A stretch of 64,000 nucleotides of DNA, taken from NCBI GenBank assembly GCA_963693315.1, contig OY856187.1, forward strand, positions 389,540,248-389,604,247, read 5' to 3'. Shown in pieces: positions 39,786 through 49,761 of this stretch. Position 1 is the first letter of the stretch, and each line of letters begins with the position of its first letter. The stretch is from Diogma glabrata (taxonomy: Eukaryota; Arthropoda; Insecta; Diptera; Cylindrotomidae). The notes under the pieces are model-generated. The model searched no databases and had not been told where the DNA came from. It worked only from the letters and a program-made list of their open reading frames with translations. Position numbers and translations under genes: made by a program.

Positions 39786-39924
39786 AAATAGTGTATTGAA
39801 TTCGGAGCTAAAGTGACTTTTTGTGTTTCGTCTATAATTGTCGGCCTCCCTACGGTCGGCCGCCAAACTATAGACTCAACACAAAAAGTACGACTTTAGC
39901 TCCTAATTCAATAATATACTATTT
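39786..39924. repeat. 139-bp imperfect palindrome
   Basis: Left arm AAATAGTGTATTGAATT, GGAGCTAAAGT, ACTTTTTGTGTT, GTCTATA; right arm TATAGAC, AACACAAAAAGT, ACTTTAGCTCC, AATTCAATAATATACTATTT. The two arms pair over roughly 60 positions each with a few mismatches, around a GC-rich apex (CGGCCTCCCTACGGTCGGCCG) that can itself pair. No coding frame. Confidence 0.88.
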
Positions 39925-41446
39925 ATTTATGTAAATAAAAAAACATTGCAAATAAAGAGATCTAATCGGATCCGATCTTTAGCGATCTATTTCGATTTAC
40001 TCTTATCCGAAAAATTTTTCAAATCTCTTAATTTGTTTATTTGCTGGTATTGGTTTGAAGCTATGCATTTAAAAAGCATGTCTGATGTCGTCCTGAAGAT
40101 TGATGTATTTTACACATTTGCAGTAAGGTAACAGTTAACTTGCAACACGTATGCCCTGTTAAGGTAGCCCTGAATTTAATACGTTAATTTAATTCAATTT
40201 ATGGTTACTTTAAATGTAACTTCTTTATTCACTTAAGATTATTGCAAAAATGTATTGAAATAAAAAATAACGAAGCATAACAAACTTTTTTATATGTAGA
40301 TATATTGAATCCAACCTTGACCTTCAAAAATTAATTTTCATTTCTACGATACAGGTAAATGACTCTGTTTCCTTTGTTGATTCAAAAAATTGTTCAAATT
40401 AATTTAACTTATATATTATATGTCTATTTGCATTAGCCATTTTTTAAGTTAGTAAGCATAGAACAGATAATTTAGTTCAAATTAGGTTACCGTTTAAATT
40501 GAAACAAAAAACCAACAAAGAAACAGAACAAAAAATTAAGAATATGATATTATTAGTCTAATTATATTAATTTTATAGTAACGAACTTCTTAAATTGATT
40601 ACAATTAAAGTTTGTAAGAAAGCGAAACATATCGACATCATTCGTGATCTACAATACAAAAGTTTGATTATTCTAAATTTTTGTATTGAAAGTTCAATTT
40701 TAATTGCTGTCAAATTAAAAGCGTTTTTAGTAAATTTTTAATCAAATTATGTAGTACAAAAAAAAATCGGTGTCATATTGTTATAAATTCGGTGTCATAT
40801 TATTCATGTGAAAAAATTATAATAGTTATACTGTTATGTATTATTTTGTAAGTAGAATTACACAATTTTTTTTTCTTAGTTTTAATTAAGTTTCAGTTTT
40901 TTGTTTTGTTGAATAATTATTGCAATATATATTTGTTATTGTTAATTTTATGCTACTGTTTCTGTAACGAATTTTGGTTTTGATTTGATATCCTTTAATG
41001 TACTGTTATTTTTGTTTAGAAAGAAAACATAAATCGGTCAATGTCTTTCAAATTTATAGTAAGACAGTGAAAAGAGTTTCGTAATCACAATTATCTAATC
41101 ACGACCTTCAGACGAATGGTTAGGTCAAATAATTTTTCTAATGCAACAATAGTATATTGTGCTACTATTGCGTATTAGTTTTTCTAATGAGTGTTAAGTT
41201 AGCTATACGATCGATGAAAACAATTAGGCCAAACATGGCACTTGATTGGCATACCAGATATAAATCTTGGGTCAAGTATATTTTCCAATGTTGTGTACCG
41301 CGAAATGATAGCATCGTGCCAGAGTTGTTTTAACAAGTTAGGTCCAAGAGCGGCTTACAATATTGAACCAAGCATGATATTGACGTTAACGCTTTTCTAC
41401 CCAACCCTATTAGGGTTCAGGGTTTCATTACTTGTTGAGTTTGAAC
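39925..41446. other. AT-rich interval, no gene seen
   Basis: Two short open frames (39946-40131 and 41242-41469, both +) have no family resemblance and AT-driven composition. Nothing else recognised. Confidence 0.55.
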
Positions 41447-41531
41447 ACGAACTGACAATTACTCCGTAATCATAGATAAACTTACTTACACAATAAACTG
41501 ACAATTACTCCGTCATCATAGATAAACTTAC
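41447..41531. repeat. Two-copy 45-bp tandem duplication
   Basis: AACTGACAATTACTCCGT, (A/C)ATCATAGATAAACTTACTT occurs twice in direct tandem, one mismatch apart. Recent local duplication. Confidence 0.85.
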
Positions 41532-43134
41532 TTCACCTATATCCGTGAGAAAAATTTCGTAATCATATAATAATGATAAAAATTAATAACACTAAACACT
41601 TTGTTTTATTAATATGATTTCATTCGGGCTACCTTGTAATATTTTTCTTATGAAGAATATTTAAGTGGAATTTTTAAAATTAATTCGAATAAATGTGGTA
41701 AATTAATTTGTATGACACTCAAACATTTATAAGAATTTTAAAATATGCATATGTTTACAAAAAATCAAATAATTTAACTCGATTTTCCTGAAATGGCAGT
41801 GAAATTATATAAATACTGAAAATTTGGGATAGCTCATTCTTAAAAAACTTTACATAAAAACCATGATGCTATCTTTTTAACAAAACATGGGTTTATCATG
41901 TATTTATTTTTTTTAATTAAAAAGAATTTATATAAATTGCTTTTATTCGAAAGTGACAAAAACCTCCAAATCAGATGTGTCGTAATTTTTGTTTAAAAAA
42001 TAAATGTCGCAACGAGGGTCGACAAAGTTTTTAGAATGGTACGACAAAATTGTGAGTATTCAGGTTCTTTCCTTTTTTATATATATCGCGAAACTTTTAC
42101 GGTAATGGGTTTTCCTGAAATCTTTAAAAACAGCAATTCAAACAGTATCTTGATTGTTATGAAGGGTAATTCAAACTACGGAATTAAGAGTCGATCCACT
42201 GTCTCACACCCATTAAATGTACAGTAACAGAGGCTTTCACAGTTGTTTGCGTTTTTCCTTTAAAACATAGTTGCTTATACTCAATTCACGGTCATCATCT
42301 GCAATGGTTTCCGTTTAAAAATTGTCCTAAGACAATCGTGTGCTATTACCCAATGTAATCTCTTATCTTCAATTTTCTTCAATTCAACATTGAAATTACA
42401 AATATTATTAATCGCTATAAAATTATTATAAAACAGTCGAATAATATCATTAATGCCTGGTCGCGCTATTTTCATTTTTTTAAATACAACTTAGCTGTAC
42501 AGCTTCATTAATGGGTTCTTCAATTATTAAAACGAGCTACAAGTTAATGCTACCATTTTTTTTAGACTATAAATAGAACGCGATTGATAGCTTCTGTCTC
42601 TTATTACTATTATTGGTCTTATTGCATGTATTAGTTGTGTAAATTCTATCGTGAAGAAAATTCATTTTGGAACTCACGTGTTTTATTGCCTTAATTTAAA
42701 TCATACGAATTATTACGGAGTTCCGACTAAATTGTTCAGTTAGCCGCATGTTTTTTTTTTATTATTACAATTGAGTATTGCAAATTTAAAATCTAAAAAC
42801 AAAAAAAAAATATTTTACATGTTTTGTGCCGTGTTAAAAAAAAAAATCAAAACAACATTTCATATGAAACATTCATAATTCGACTTTTTGTCCAAAGACG
42901 ATTATTCGATTCAATGTCTAAAAAGTTGACAGCTGTTTTTGGTTTTGATTTTTGACGTAGATACGTAGATACGTAGCATGTTTTTGCATAAAAAAATCGA
43001 TTTTTTTTAAAAGATAATCCTGAAAAACCACGAAAAGAAACAAAAATTTGGATTAAGCTGTACTATTTTGGTAAATATTAATGGTAGTTTCTTTTCGTAC
43101 TAATTGTATTTGGAAAAAAATCTATGATAATAGT
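41532..43134. other. AT-rich interval, no gene seen
   Basis: Two short frames (42036-42227 + and 42281-42475 -) look like chance. A short duplication TACGTAGATACGTAG lies near 42960. Confidence 0.55.
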
Positions 43135-43400
43135 TTTTCTATGAACTGTGATAATTGTTAGTTATAATCGTAACCTATAAATAGTATAACCCTGTGTTTT
43201 TATAAATTACAAATTTCTTTATGAACTGTGATAATTGTGAGTTGTAATCGTATCGTAACCAAGAAAAAAAATGTTGAAACTCTTGTTATTCTAAGTTACC
43301 AATTTAGTTTTTTTCTTAAGAACTGTGATAATTGATATAGTAGTAATCTTAACCCAAAAAATAAATCCTTTACAACTCTGTGTTGATATAAATTATAAAT
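43135..43400. repeat. Three degenerate tandem units of 80-100 bp
   Basis: Each unit carries AACTGTGATAATTG (43144, 43223 and 43321), then (A)GTTATAATC/GTAATC and TAACC, with CTGTGTTTTTATAAATTA-like ends in the first and third. Non-coding. The following 43401-43771 holds no recognised feature. Confidence 0.7.
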
Positions 43401-43766
43401 ATACGTGAAAAATAATCAAAACAAAAACAAAAGAATTTTTCTGACAAAAACTGTTACATAATAGAAATCAAAGATATAAATTGTTGGTGGAGATAATCTG
43501 TGTTAACTCTTGCATCAGTGGGGAGTGACTCAGTGAATAAGTCGGGGAGACAAATTATACCTCACTTCAGATATCTTATCGCATGCTACATCCCGTGTGC
43601 TGAATTTCTGGATACATTTACGGGGTGGCCATTTTTTTGGGTGTGTGGATATACGTTGATATCAGCCCATCTGCTGAGTTTCTGTTTTGTCACAGTTTCC
43701 GGATAATGATGAGCGACTAGATTGAACTACAGAAGTGGGATATGGACAAACCATGGGGTGAGTCAT

Positions 43767-43921
<155 letters not shown>

Positions 43922-44149
43922 GGTGAGTTTTTTAAAAAATGCCAGACTTTTATCTCGAGAACCATGCTAGATGGGACAAAATAACCCAAAACGATATTTG
44001 TTAAGGGTCGAGGGGGACGTCTAGTGATAATATTGAATGACCTTGAAACTCATAACTATTGGAGATATATGCTAAAGTAGGGTTTTTTTAAAATTACAAC
44101 CCATATATTTAAGGGTCTTTTTAAATTAATTAAATCAAACTACACACTT

Positions 44150-44472
44150 TTTGCTTACAAATTTTTTTTGTAAAGTGTACGATTTTGTAGATTTGATGAA
44201 AATTGATTTGCACTAAAGCAGACGTGTCTTCGCTAAGTTCTTCAGTAAAAAATAAAATTTCAATAAATTAAAAAAAACAACGAAAATCAATTTCACGCAG
44301 TAGACCACGATGCAATAATATTTAAATTAATGAATGATTTTCATCGTTTTTTTTAATTTATCGAAATTTTATTTTTTTTCTGAAGACCTTAGCGAAGACA
44401 CGTTTGCTTTAGTGCAAATCAATGTTAATCATATCTACTAAATCGTACACTTTACAAAAAAAATTTGTTGGG
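44150..44472. repeat. Close inverted repeat with ~140-bp arms
   Basis: Left arm 44158-44290 and right arm 44338-44470 are reverse complements at about 88 percent identity. Both contain TTTTTTTTGTAAAGTGTACG, GATTTGCACTAAAGCA, ACGTGTCTTCGCTAAG and TTCAG..AAAAAATAAAATTTC. The spacer is under 50 bp. Possibly the inner part of the element beginning ACAGGGTGAG at 43918. Confidence 0.8.
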
Positions 44473-44704
44473 AGGGGGGGGGGGGTGGTTGGACGTGGTG
44501 ATCGTGGTTCTTTCGCACAAGGGGATCGCCAGAGTCTACTCATCTCACTTGTTTTATTTCTTTTCTATCCGTTCATTTGGTCTCGAAATACGCGTACAAC
44601 ACTGTTATTTGTAATGGAGCAGCAGGAATCATTTCTCGATCCTATAGGCTAAAGCTAGCTTGGGGCTAAATAAATCTCATCCAGGTGCGCGACCTGCTAT
44701 CCCA

Positions 44705-44725
44705 CTTCGCTGCTATGCAGCGAAG
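44705..44725. repeat. Short perfect hairpin
   Basis: CTTCGCTGC, TAT, GCAGCGAAG: 9-bp perfect GC-rich arms, shortly after a G-rich tract (44470-44490) with 12 consecutive G. Confidence 0.85.
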
Positions 44726-44929
44726 AAGCTCTTCACTACATGATCGCTTTCGGCTTTTGCGGTTGTGAAACACAAATATTTAATCCAAGTTTGGTGTTTT
44801 TCAGTTTGCTATATACAACATGTTTATTATGTCAACTAAATTTCTTATTATATAAATGATCTACCATACTGGAACAGCCTAAATTAAATTTGGGGATAAA
44901 ATAATTGCATAATAAATCAATCTGTTCTA

Positions 44930-45198
44930 TTCTTTTTTTTTCATTCTAAGTTAGTCATGTTTAGTGTTAATTATACAATAAACTATTAATTAACGTCTCT
45001 GAATATCCGAAGATACCATGCCAACTAGAGATTGGGATTAAGTTTGAATAAATTAAGTTTCTCTAAGAAATTTATGGACGCAAACTTTCAAATTTCGAGG
45101 ATTAAAGCTATCAGGAAAAACCCATGAAGGTAAGGCGTTCCAAAGATGACAAACTCTGTTGAAAAAATCACGTTGAGCAAGCAACAGTTCTGTAAAAG
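44930..45198 (-). pseudogene. LINE 3' end (Jockey/CR1-like), minus strand
   Basis: From 45198 leftward: TELLLAQRDFFNRVCHLWNA, LPSWVFPDSFNPRNLKVCVH, KFLRET, stop at 45055-45053. The FFNRV...WN.LP..V..S.....FK..L pattern is the C-terminus of LINE ORF2. About 120 nt of 3' UTR follows, ending in an A-run (seen as a T-run near 44930). 5' truncated; differs from the GFNPQ family of 38136. Confidence 0.8.
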
Positions 45199-46239
45199 AA
45201 AAAAATGGTAATGGTGACTTCGATCAACGTTGGCAACAGTTGCGATTGTATTAAAAATGATAAGAAAGAAGTTAAACTATTGCAATAGGTCATTTAATCT
45301 GACATTCTACCTAATAATTGAAGTCTTTAATATGTAATCTCAAAGTTTTTGAATTTGAATGCAATTTGTTTGGATCTCCTATAAAACACAATCCTATAAA
45401 AAGTATATCTACTCTTTACGAATTAAAATCACTAAGAACCAAAATGAAATCGCGCGTTGATGTTGATTTCGTAACCTCTTCTGGTATTATGTAAAAGTGC
45501 ACCCCTTGTTGACGGTCTAAGATCCACATGAGGCATGCACGACAACTAGAAAAATTGATATACGTATTTCACATACCGGCAAATAGTAGATCGTTTTATT
45601 GACAGAAATTAATTTCATGCCGGATTCTTAAGTACGTGTATTCATAAAAATGTGCTAAATTCTCTCAGCAACGCTTAGATAAAAAAAAGGTGGATAAATG
45701 TCCTAAAAATAAAACAATAATTTGTTCTACGTTAAAAACAAGCTTGCGGACCTACACTAATTCAAGTAAACTAAATCTATGATTAAATCAATTAAATGAG
45801 TACAACACCTCATTGCTAAAGAAGCAAAGGCTTTGTTTGGCACCATATAATAACACTGTCTTTTCTCTTAGTTCGCAAATAAATGTTACTTCAGGGAATA
45901 ACACTTTCATCAAATATTATTCTTTGGAAAATAATATTTTTGAAAAAAAAAAAAAATTAATGTCACTGCCAAGTTTTTTTAAGCACGAGAGAAATATTGG
46001 TTTTACTCCAGAAACAACAGCTTTAATTTTAATGAAAATCAATATACAATGTAGCTTTCTATTTATTTCTAGATTTTTTATTGAATGCTTAGTTTTGTAA
46101 TTTATTTTTAATCTTTTAACTATATTGCTATTAATTAATGTTAATTATTTATTAATTTATTTGCACTTTCTTTTCAACTATCTTACTTGGAATTACTAGT
46201 TCTCAATAAAAAGCAATATTCTAATATTTAGAAACAATG

Positions 46240-46248
<9 letters not shown>
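45199..46248. other. No gene supported
   Basis: A 95-codon frame at 45813-46100 (+) includes SLSSQINVTSGNNTFIKYYS and SLPSFFKHERNIGFTPETTA; it looks mildly protein-like but I recognise no family. The rest is AT-rich. Confidence 0.4.
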
Positions 46249-46273
<25 letters not shown>

Positions 46274-46473
46274 NNNNNNNNNNNNNNNNNNNNNNNNNNN
46301 NNNNNNNNNNNNNNNNNNNNNNNNNNNNNNNNNNNNNNNNNNNNNNNNNNNNNNNNNNNNNNNNNNNNNNNNNNNNNNNNNNNNNNNNNNNNNNNNNNNN
46401 NNNNNNNNNNNNNNNNNNNNNNNNNNNNNNNNNNNNNNNNNNNNNNNNNNNNNNNNNNNNNNNNNNNNNNNNN
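46249..46473. other. (CT)n microsatellite and 200-N assembly gap
   Basis: About 12 CT units (46249-46273) run straight into 200 N (46274-46473), a conventional unknown-size scaffold gap. The repeat probably caused the assembly break, so distances across this point are not reliable. Confidence 0.97.
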
Positions 46474-46942
46474 TATGGCGTGTCCTTTTTCGACTGATCA
46501 GGCCTTAATCACATCCTGACTGTATTCAGGCTTTCCTTAACTAATTTCTGCTTGGGATATAACATAACATAATTGCATGATTACCGACATGCTTTTTGGA
46601 CTATTTAGACTCCTTGTGTCGTGAAATGTAAAAATAGTAAAGGTAAGCTTTTAAACAAATTTTGAAGTTGAAAGAGTTGTTGCTCTAAAGCGTTTCAAAA
46701 TAAATATAGTGACAATTATGGAGCAAGATCTACAAAAGAGCATCGTTCTAAAAAATACTCTTTAGGGAAAATAGTTCCACTAAAACAATATAAAACATCA
46801 GAAAAATATTTGAATATAACAAAAACAAAATAACACGCAACAGGAAATCATAGTTTATTTAATAAGAAAAGATAATAAAATTGCTTAGTCAATGATAAAG
46901 TAGGTAAATAAACAAATTTAAAGAATAGTTTTCACACCTATG

Positions 46943-47390
46943 TGTGAACATTTGATGATCATGTTATTATGTTTTTGTAGGTAACGGTTTGTGTTCTAGA
47001 ATTTTGTAGATTGTTTCGTTTACTATATAAGAGATCGTGTTAGATATAGTCAGCTCAGTTTTAAATTTTTAAATAAATACAAGCAGCATTGAATTAACAA
47101 GTGAATAAGTGAGTTCTAAATTGGCGGTGACACAAGTTAGTCATAATATAAGGTGAATAAAATAATAGTAAGAGATTAATATAATTGTAATAGAGATTAT
47201 TCCAAGAGAAGAATTATTGTGTATACAAAAAATATTAAGGGGAATAATAAAAGGAGATATATTTTGTAAGAAGGTTAAGTCTTGAACGAATAAAAATTAT
47301 CACATATACAAAATCCATTGTTTTATTTGCCCGATCTATAGTAATCGAACCGAAAATAAGTAACTTGGCAAGAAGCGTTACAATATATAG
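46943..47390 (+). promoter_or_regulatory. Possible solo LTR or core promoter
   Basis: TGTGAACATTTGATGATCAT at 46943 and GCGTTACAA near 47385 could be TG..CA LTR ends. Between them CTATATAAGAG (TATA box, about 47021) is followed 25-28 nt later by TCAGCTCAGTT (arthropod initiator-like), then AATAAATAC (polyadenylation-signal-like) and later TTGGCGGTGACA. The order is that of an LTR. No clear target duplication or internal coding region, so an ordinary promoter or chance is possible. Confidence 0.35.
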
Positions 47391-47969
47391 CATTTATATA
47401 CAGTGTTATATAGCGTTTCAGTTGAAAATCATCTATGAAAAGTATAGCTTAATCGTTTTCGTAAATCGCTATACACGTCGAAAAGCTGTAAAAATATACG
47501 TTTTAGATACCTATTTGCATCTTATATCGATGACATAAAAACAATAAAGAATATTCATGAATATCTCTTGTTTTGGCTAAACAAAGCGTTTGATATTACT
47601 TTTAACTATAGTATTAAAACTTGTGAAATTTCTTTTTTCCCAAGACTGTTAAGAAAACAATTCAAGCGATGACTATCTTTTAAATAACAAAAGAATAATG
47701 GGAAAAAAGCGTTCTTACGTTTTGTAGATCAATCAAAGATACCTCACTGGGTTTGTATGGCAAAAAGTCATTTCATTGGAGTTGTAGCTTTACCTGTAAT
47801 AGAAAAAAAAACATAATTAGATAAATTGTAATTTTTGATAAGCAAATTAATTTTCGCTTATATTCATTTCTTTTTCTCAGTTTAATTAACTTAACGTTTA
47901 ACTACTACAACAATCTTGTATATCAGTGTAGTAAAGTTAGTAACAATTATTAATTAACTGAATTGGTGA
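47391..47969. other. AT-rich left flank of the BEL insertion
   Basis: No recognisable feature. 46474-46942 is likewise featureless. Confidence 0.5.
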
Positions 47970-48082
47970 ACTATTTATTCGAATATTATAACTCTACAAA
48001 AACTGGAAGCACAGAGTTTTTGTCTATTAGAATTCAATGACAAAAAATATGAAGGGGCTGAAATCTCACAACTCTTAGATAT

Positions 48083-48391
48083 TGTACGGTGATAGAATAA
48101 TTTCACTTTATTGCGAAACACAATAATTATTTTATCTCTTTTATATTTATTTTATTTTTTTTAAAATTTTTATTTGTTTATAAATTTTGTTAATTGCGAC
48201 TTGATGGTGCAAGTAAAAAAAGACTAATAATTAACATAAACCAAAATGAAGCTAATACAATTTACCTCCACTATGTTCGTATCATATGTTTTTTTTCCGG
48301 TAAAACCATTAAGTTAGAATAATGATGTGGATAATCTTGTTTAGAGCAAAACGAACTCTGGTGAAATTGAAAGTATGATGAACATTGAACA
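48083..48391 (-). repeat. BEL 3' LTR
   Basis: 309 bp. It differs from the other LTR by TTGCGAAACACAATA where the other has a longer TTCGCAATAACTATATAACA stretch, and by one A/T-run difference. On the plus-strand view it is followed at 48392 by the element's internal sequence. Confidence 0.95.
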
Positions 48392-48588
48392 TTCCGACCG
48401 CCTTGAATCAGTCGATTCAAGAGATATACGAAATAATTACAATACGATAAGAACACAGCTGATACCTAATCACTACTTATTAAGTTGATAACTTGTTACA
48501 ATAATTTGAGTTAATACACAGATCTAAATTTACAAATAAATATCTCTAAAACTAAGCAGTTATAATTAAACTAAAATGTATAGAAACA

Positions 48589-49761
48589 TTATATAGGTAG
48601 AATACATAATTTGGAAACTGGTCTTTTGATTTCACCAGTTTTTATTTTTAGGGTGACTACTCGTACTAACCCATCTGACCCAGGATGTGTTTCCAAGACT
48701 TTGCCCATCAACCATTTCCCAGGCGGTAAATTTTCATCCCTTAGTAGAACGACGTCATTGATTTTGACATTTGGACTTGCGGATTTCCACTTAGTACGTT
48801 TTTGCATAGATGTTAAATACTCGATGTGCCAGCGCTTCCAAAATAGTTGAGTCATGTGTTGAATCGTTTGCCATCTCGATAACTTGGATAATTTGATGTG
48901 CTCTAAACTGGGTTCCGGAACCAATGTCAAAGGATGTCCAACCAAAAAATGACCTGGAGTCAATGGATCGAGTTCGTCTGCAGAATATTGGCATAGTGGT
49001 CTTGAGTTTAATATTGCCTCGATTTGAGTTAACAAGGTAACCATTTCTTCATAAGTGAGTATTGAACTGCCTAGTGTTCGTGTTAAATGATGCTTCGTAA
49101 ATTTCACTGCAGCCTCCCAGATTCCACCAAAATGCGGAGCTGCTGGTGGTATTAAATGCCAGTTTGTGCCATCCTTTAATAAAAAATTAGAAATTAATAA
49201 ATTATGGTTTTCTGAAATTTGCAAGTGATGAAGTTCAGAGAGTACACGTTTTGCACCAATAAAATTGGTACCATTGTCACTAAAGATATCCGAACAAATT
49301 CCACGTCGGGATGTAAATCTTTTCAACGCTCCAATGAATGTTTCTGTAGTTAAATCACCAACTAATTCTATGTGTACTGCTTTTGTGCTTAGACAGACAA
49401 ACAAAGCAATATATCCCTTAATTGTCTTTCTACCACGCCCCCTAGATAATGCCAATGTTATTGGACCGGCGTAATCAATCCCAGTCTGCAAAAAGGGTTT
49501 TGTATATTGCACTCGTACAGCTGGCAGATTTCCCATCAATTGTCGGGCCGTTTCTTTTTTTTCGCGAAAACATTTCACACACTGGTGAATATGACGTCGT
49601 ATAAGTTCCTTGCATCCAATGATCCAATATTTTTGCTTTATATAACTTAACATTGATGATGCTCCAGCATGTAGTAGTTTCAAATGTGTATCCTTGATTA
49701 ATAAATTTGTAACTGGATGTAAGATCACTGGATGCTTGACTGTAAATGGAACAAGCGCATT
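48589..49761 (-). CDS. BEL/Pao integrase and C-terminal domain
   Basis: Retroviral-type integrase that inserts the reverse-transcribed copy. In the 379-codon frame from 49728: zinc-binding His15, His20, Cys50 and Cys53 (THLKLLH ... QCVKC), then the catalytic core with Asp85 (TGIDYAGPI), Asp151 (SDNGTNFIGA) and Glu205 (GGIWEAAVKF), so the triad is intact. Then LDPLTPGHFLVGHPL and SRWQTIQHMTQLFWKRWH, the C-terminal region typical of BEL (DUF5641-like), ending RPVSKLCILPI. In real elements this is the C-terminal part of pol; the frame is open back to 49761 (NALVPFTVKHPV), next to the stop ending the upstream block, so the Met at 49728 is not a true start. Confidence 0.93.
   Translation of the reverse strand, partial: NALVPFTVKHPVILHPVTNLLIKDTHLKLLHAGASSMLSYIKQKYWIIGCKELIRRHIHQCVKCFREKKETARQLMGNLPAVRVQYTKPFLQTGIDYAGPITLALSRGRGRKTIKGYIALFVCLSTKAVHIELVGDLTTETFIGALKRFTSRRGICSDIFSDNGTNFIGAKRVLSELHHLQISENHNLLISNFLLKDGTNWHLIPPAAPHFGGIWEAAVKFTKHHLTRTLGSSILTYEEMVTLLTQIEAILNSRPLCQYSADELDPLTPGHFLVGHPLTLVPEPSLEHIKLSKLSRWQTIQHMTQLFWKRWHIEYLTSMQKRTKWKSASPNVKINDVVLLRDENLPPGKWLMGKVLETHPGSDGLVRVVTLKIKTGEIKRPVSKLCILPI

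Noticed and set aside
40120..40180. Possible nuclear copy of mitochondrial 16S rRNA because of GCCCTGTTAAGGTAGC
   Set aside because: The match is limited to a few words and the neighbouring bases do not follow insect mitochondrial rRNA.
44422..44652. 76-codon frame with a GRGGGVVGRGDRGSFAQGDR segment, considered as an RGG-type protein
   Set aside because: The glycine stretch comes from a poly(G) tract next to an inverted repeat, and the rest has no recognisable domain.
49265..49474. Plus-strand frames over the BEL pol and gag region (also at 48611, 50699, 51753, 53135, 53825) and the second minus-strand frame at 52671
   Set aside because: Shadows of the BEL coding sequence, which carries all motifs in the main minus-strand frame.
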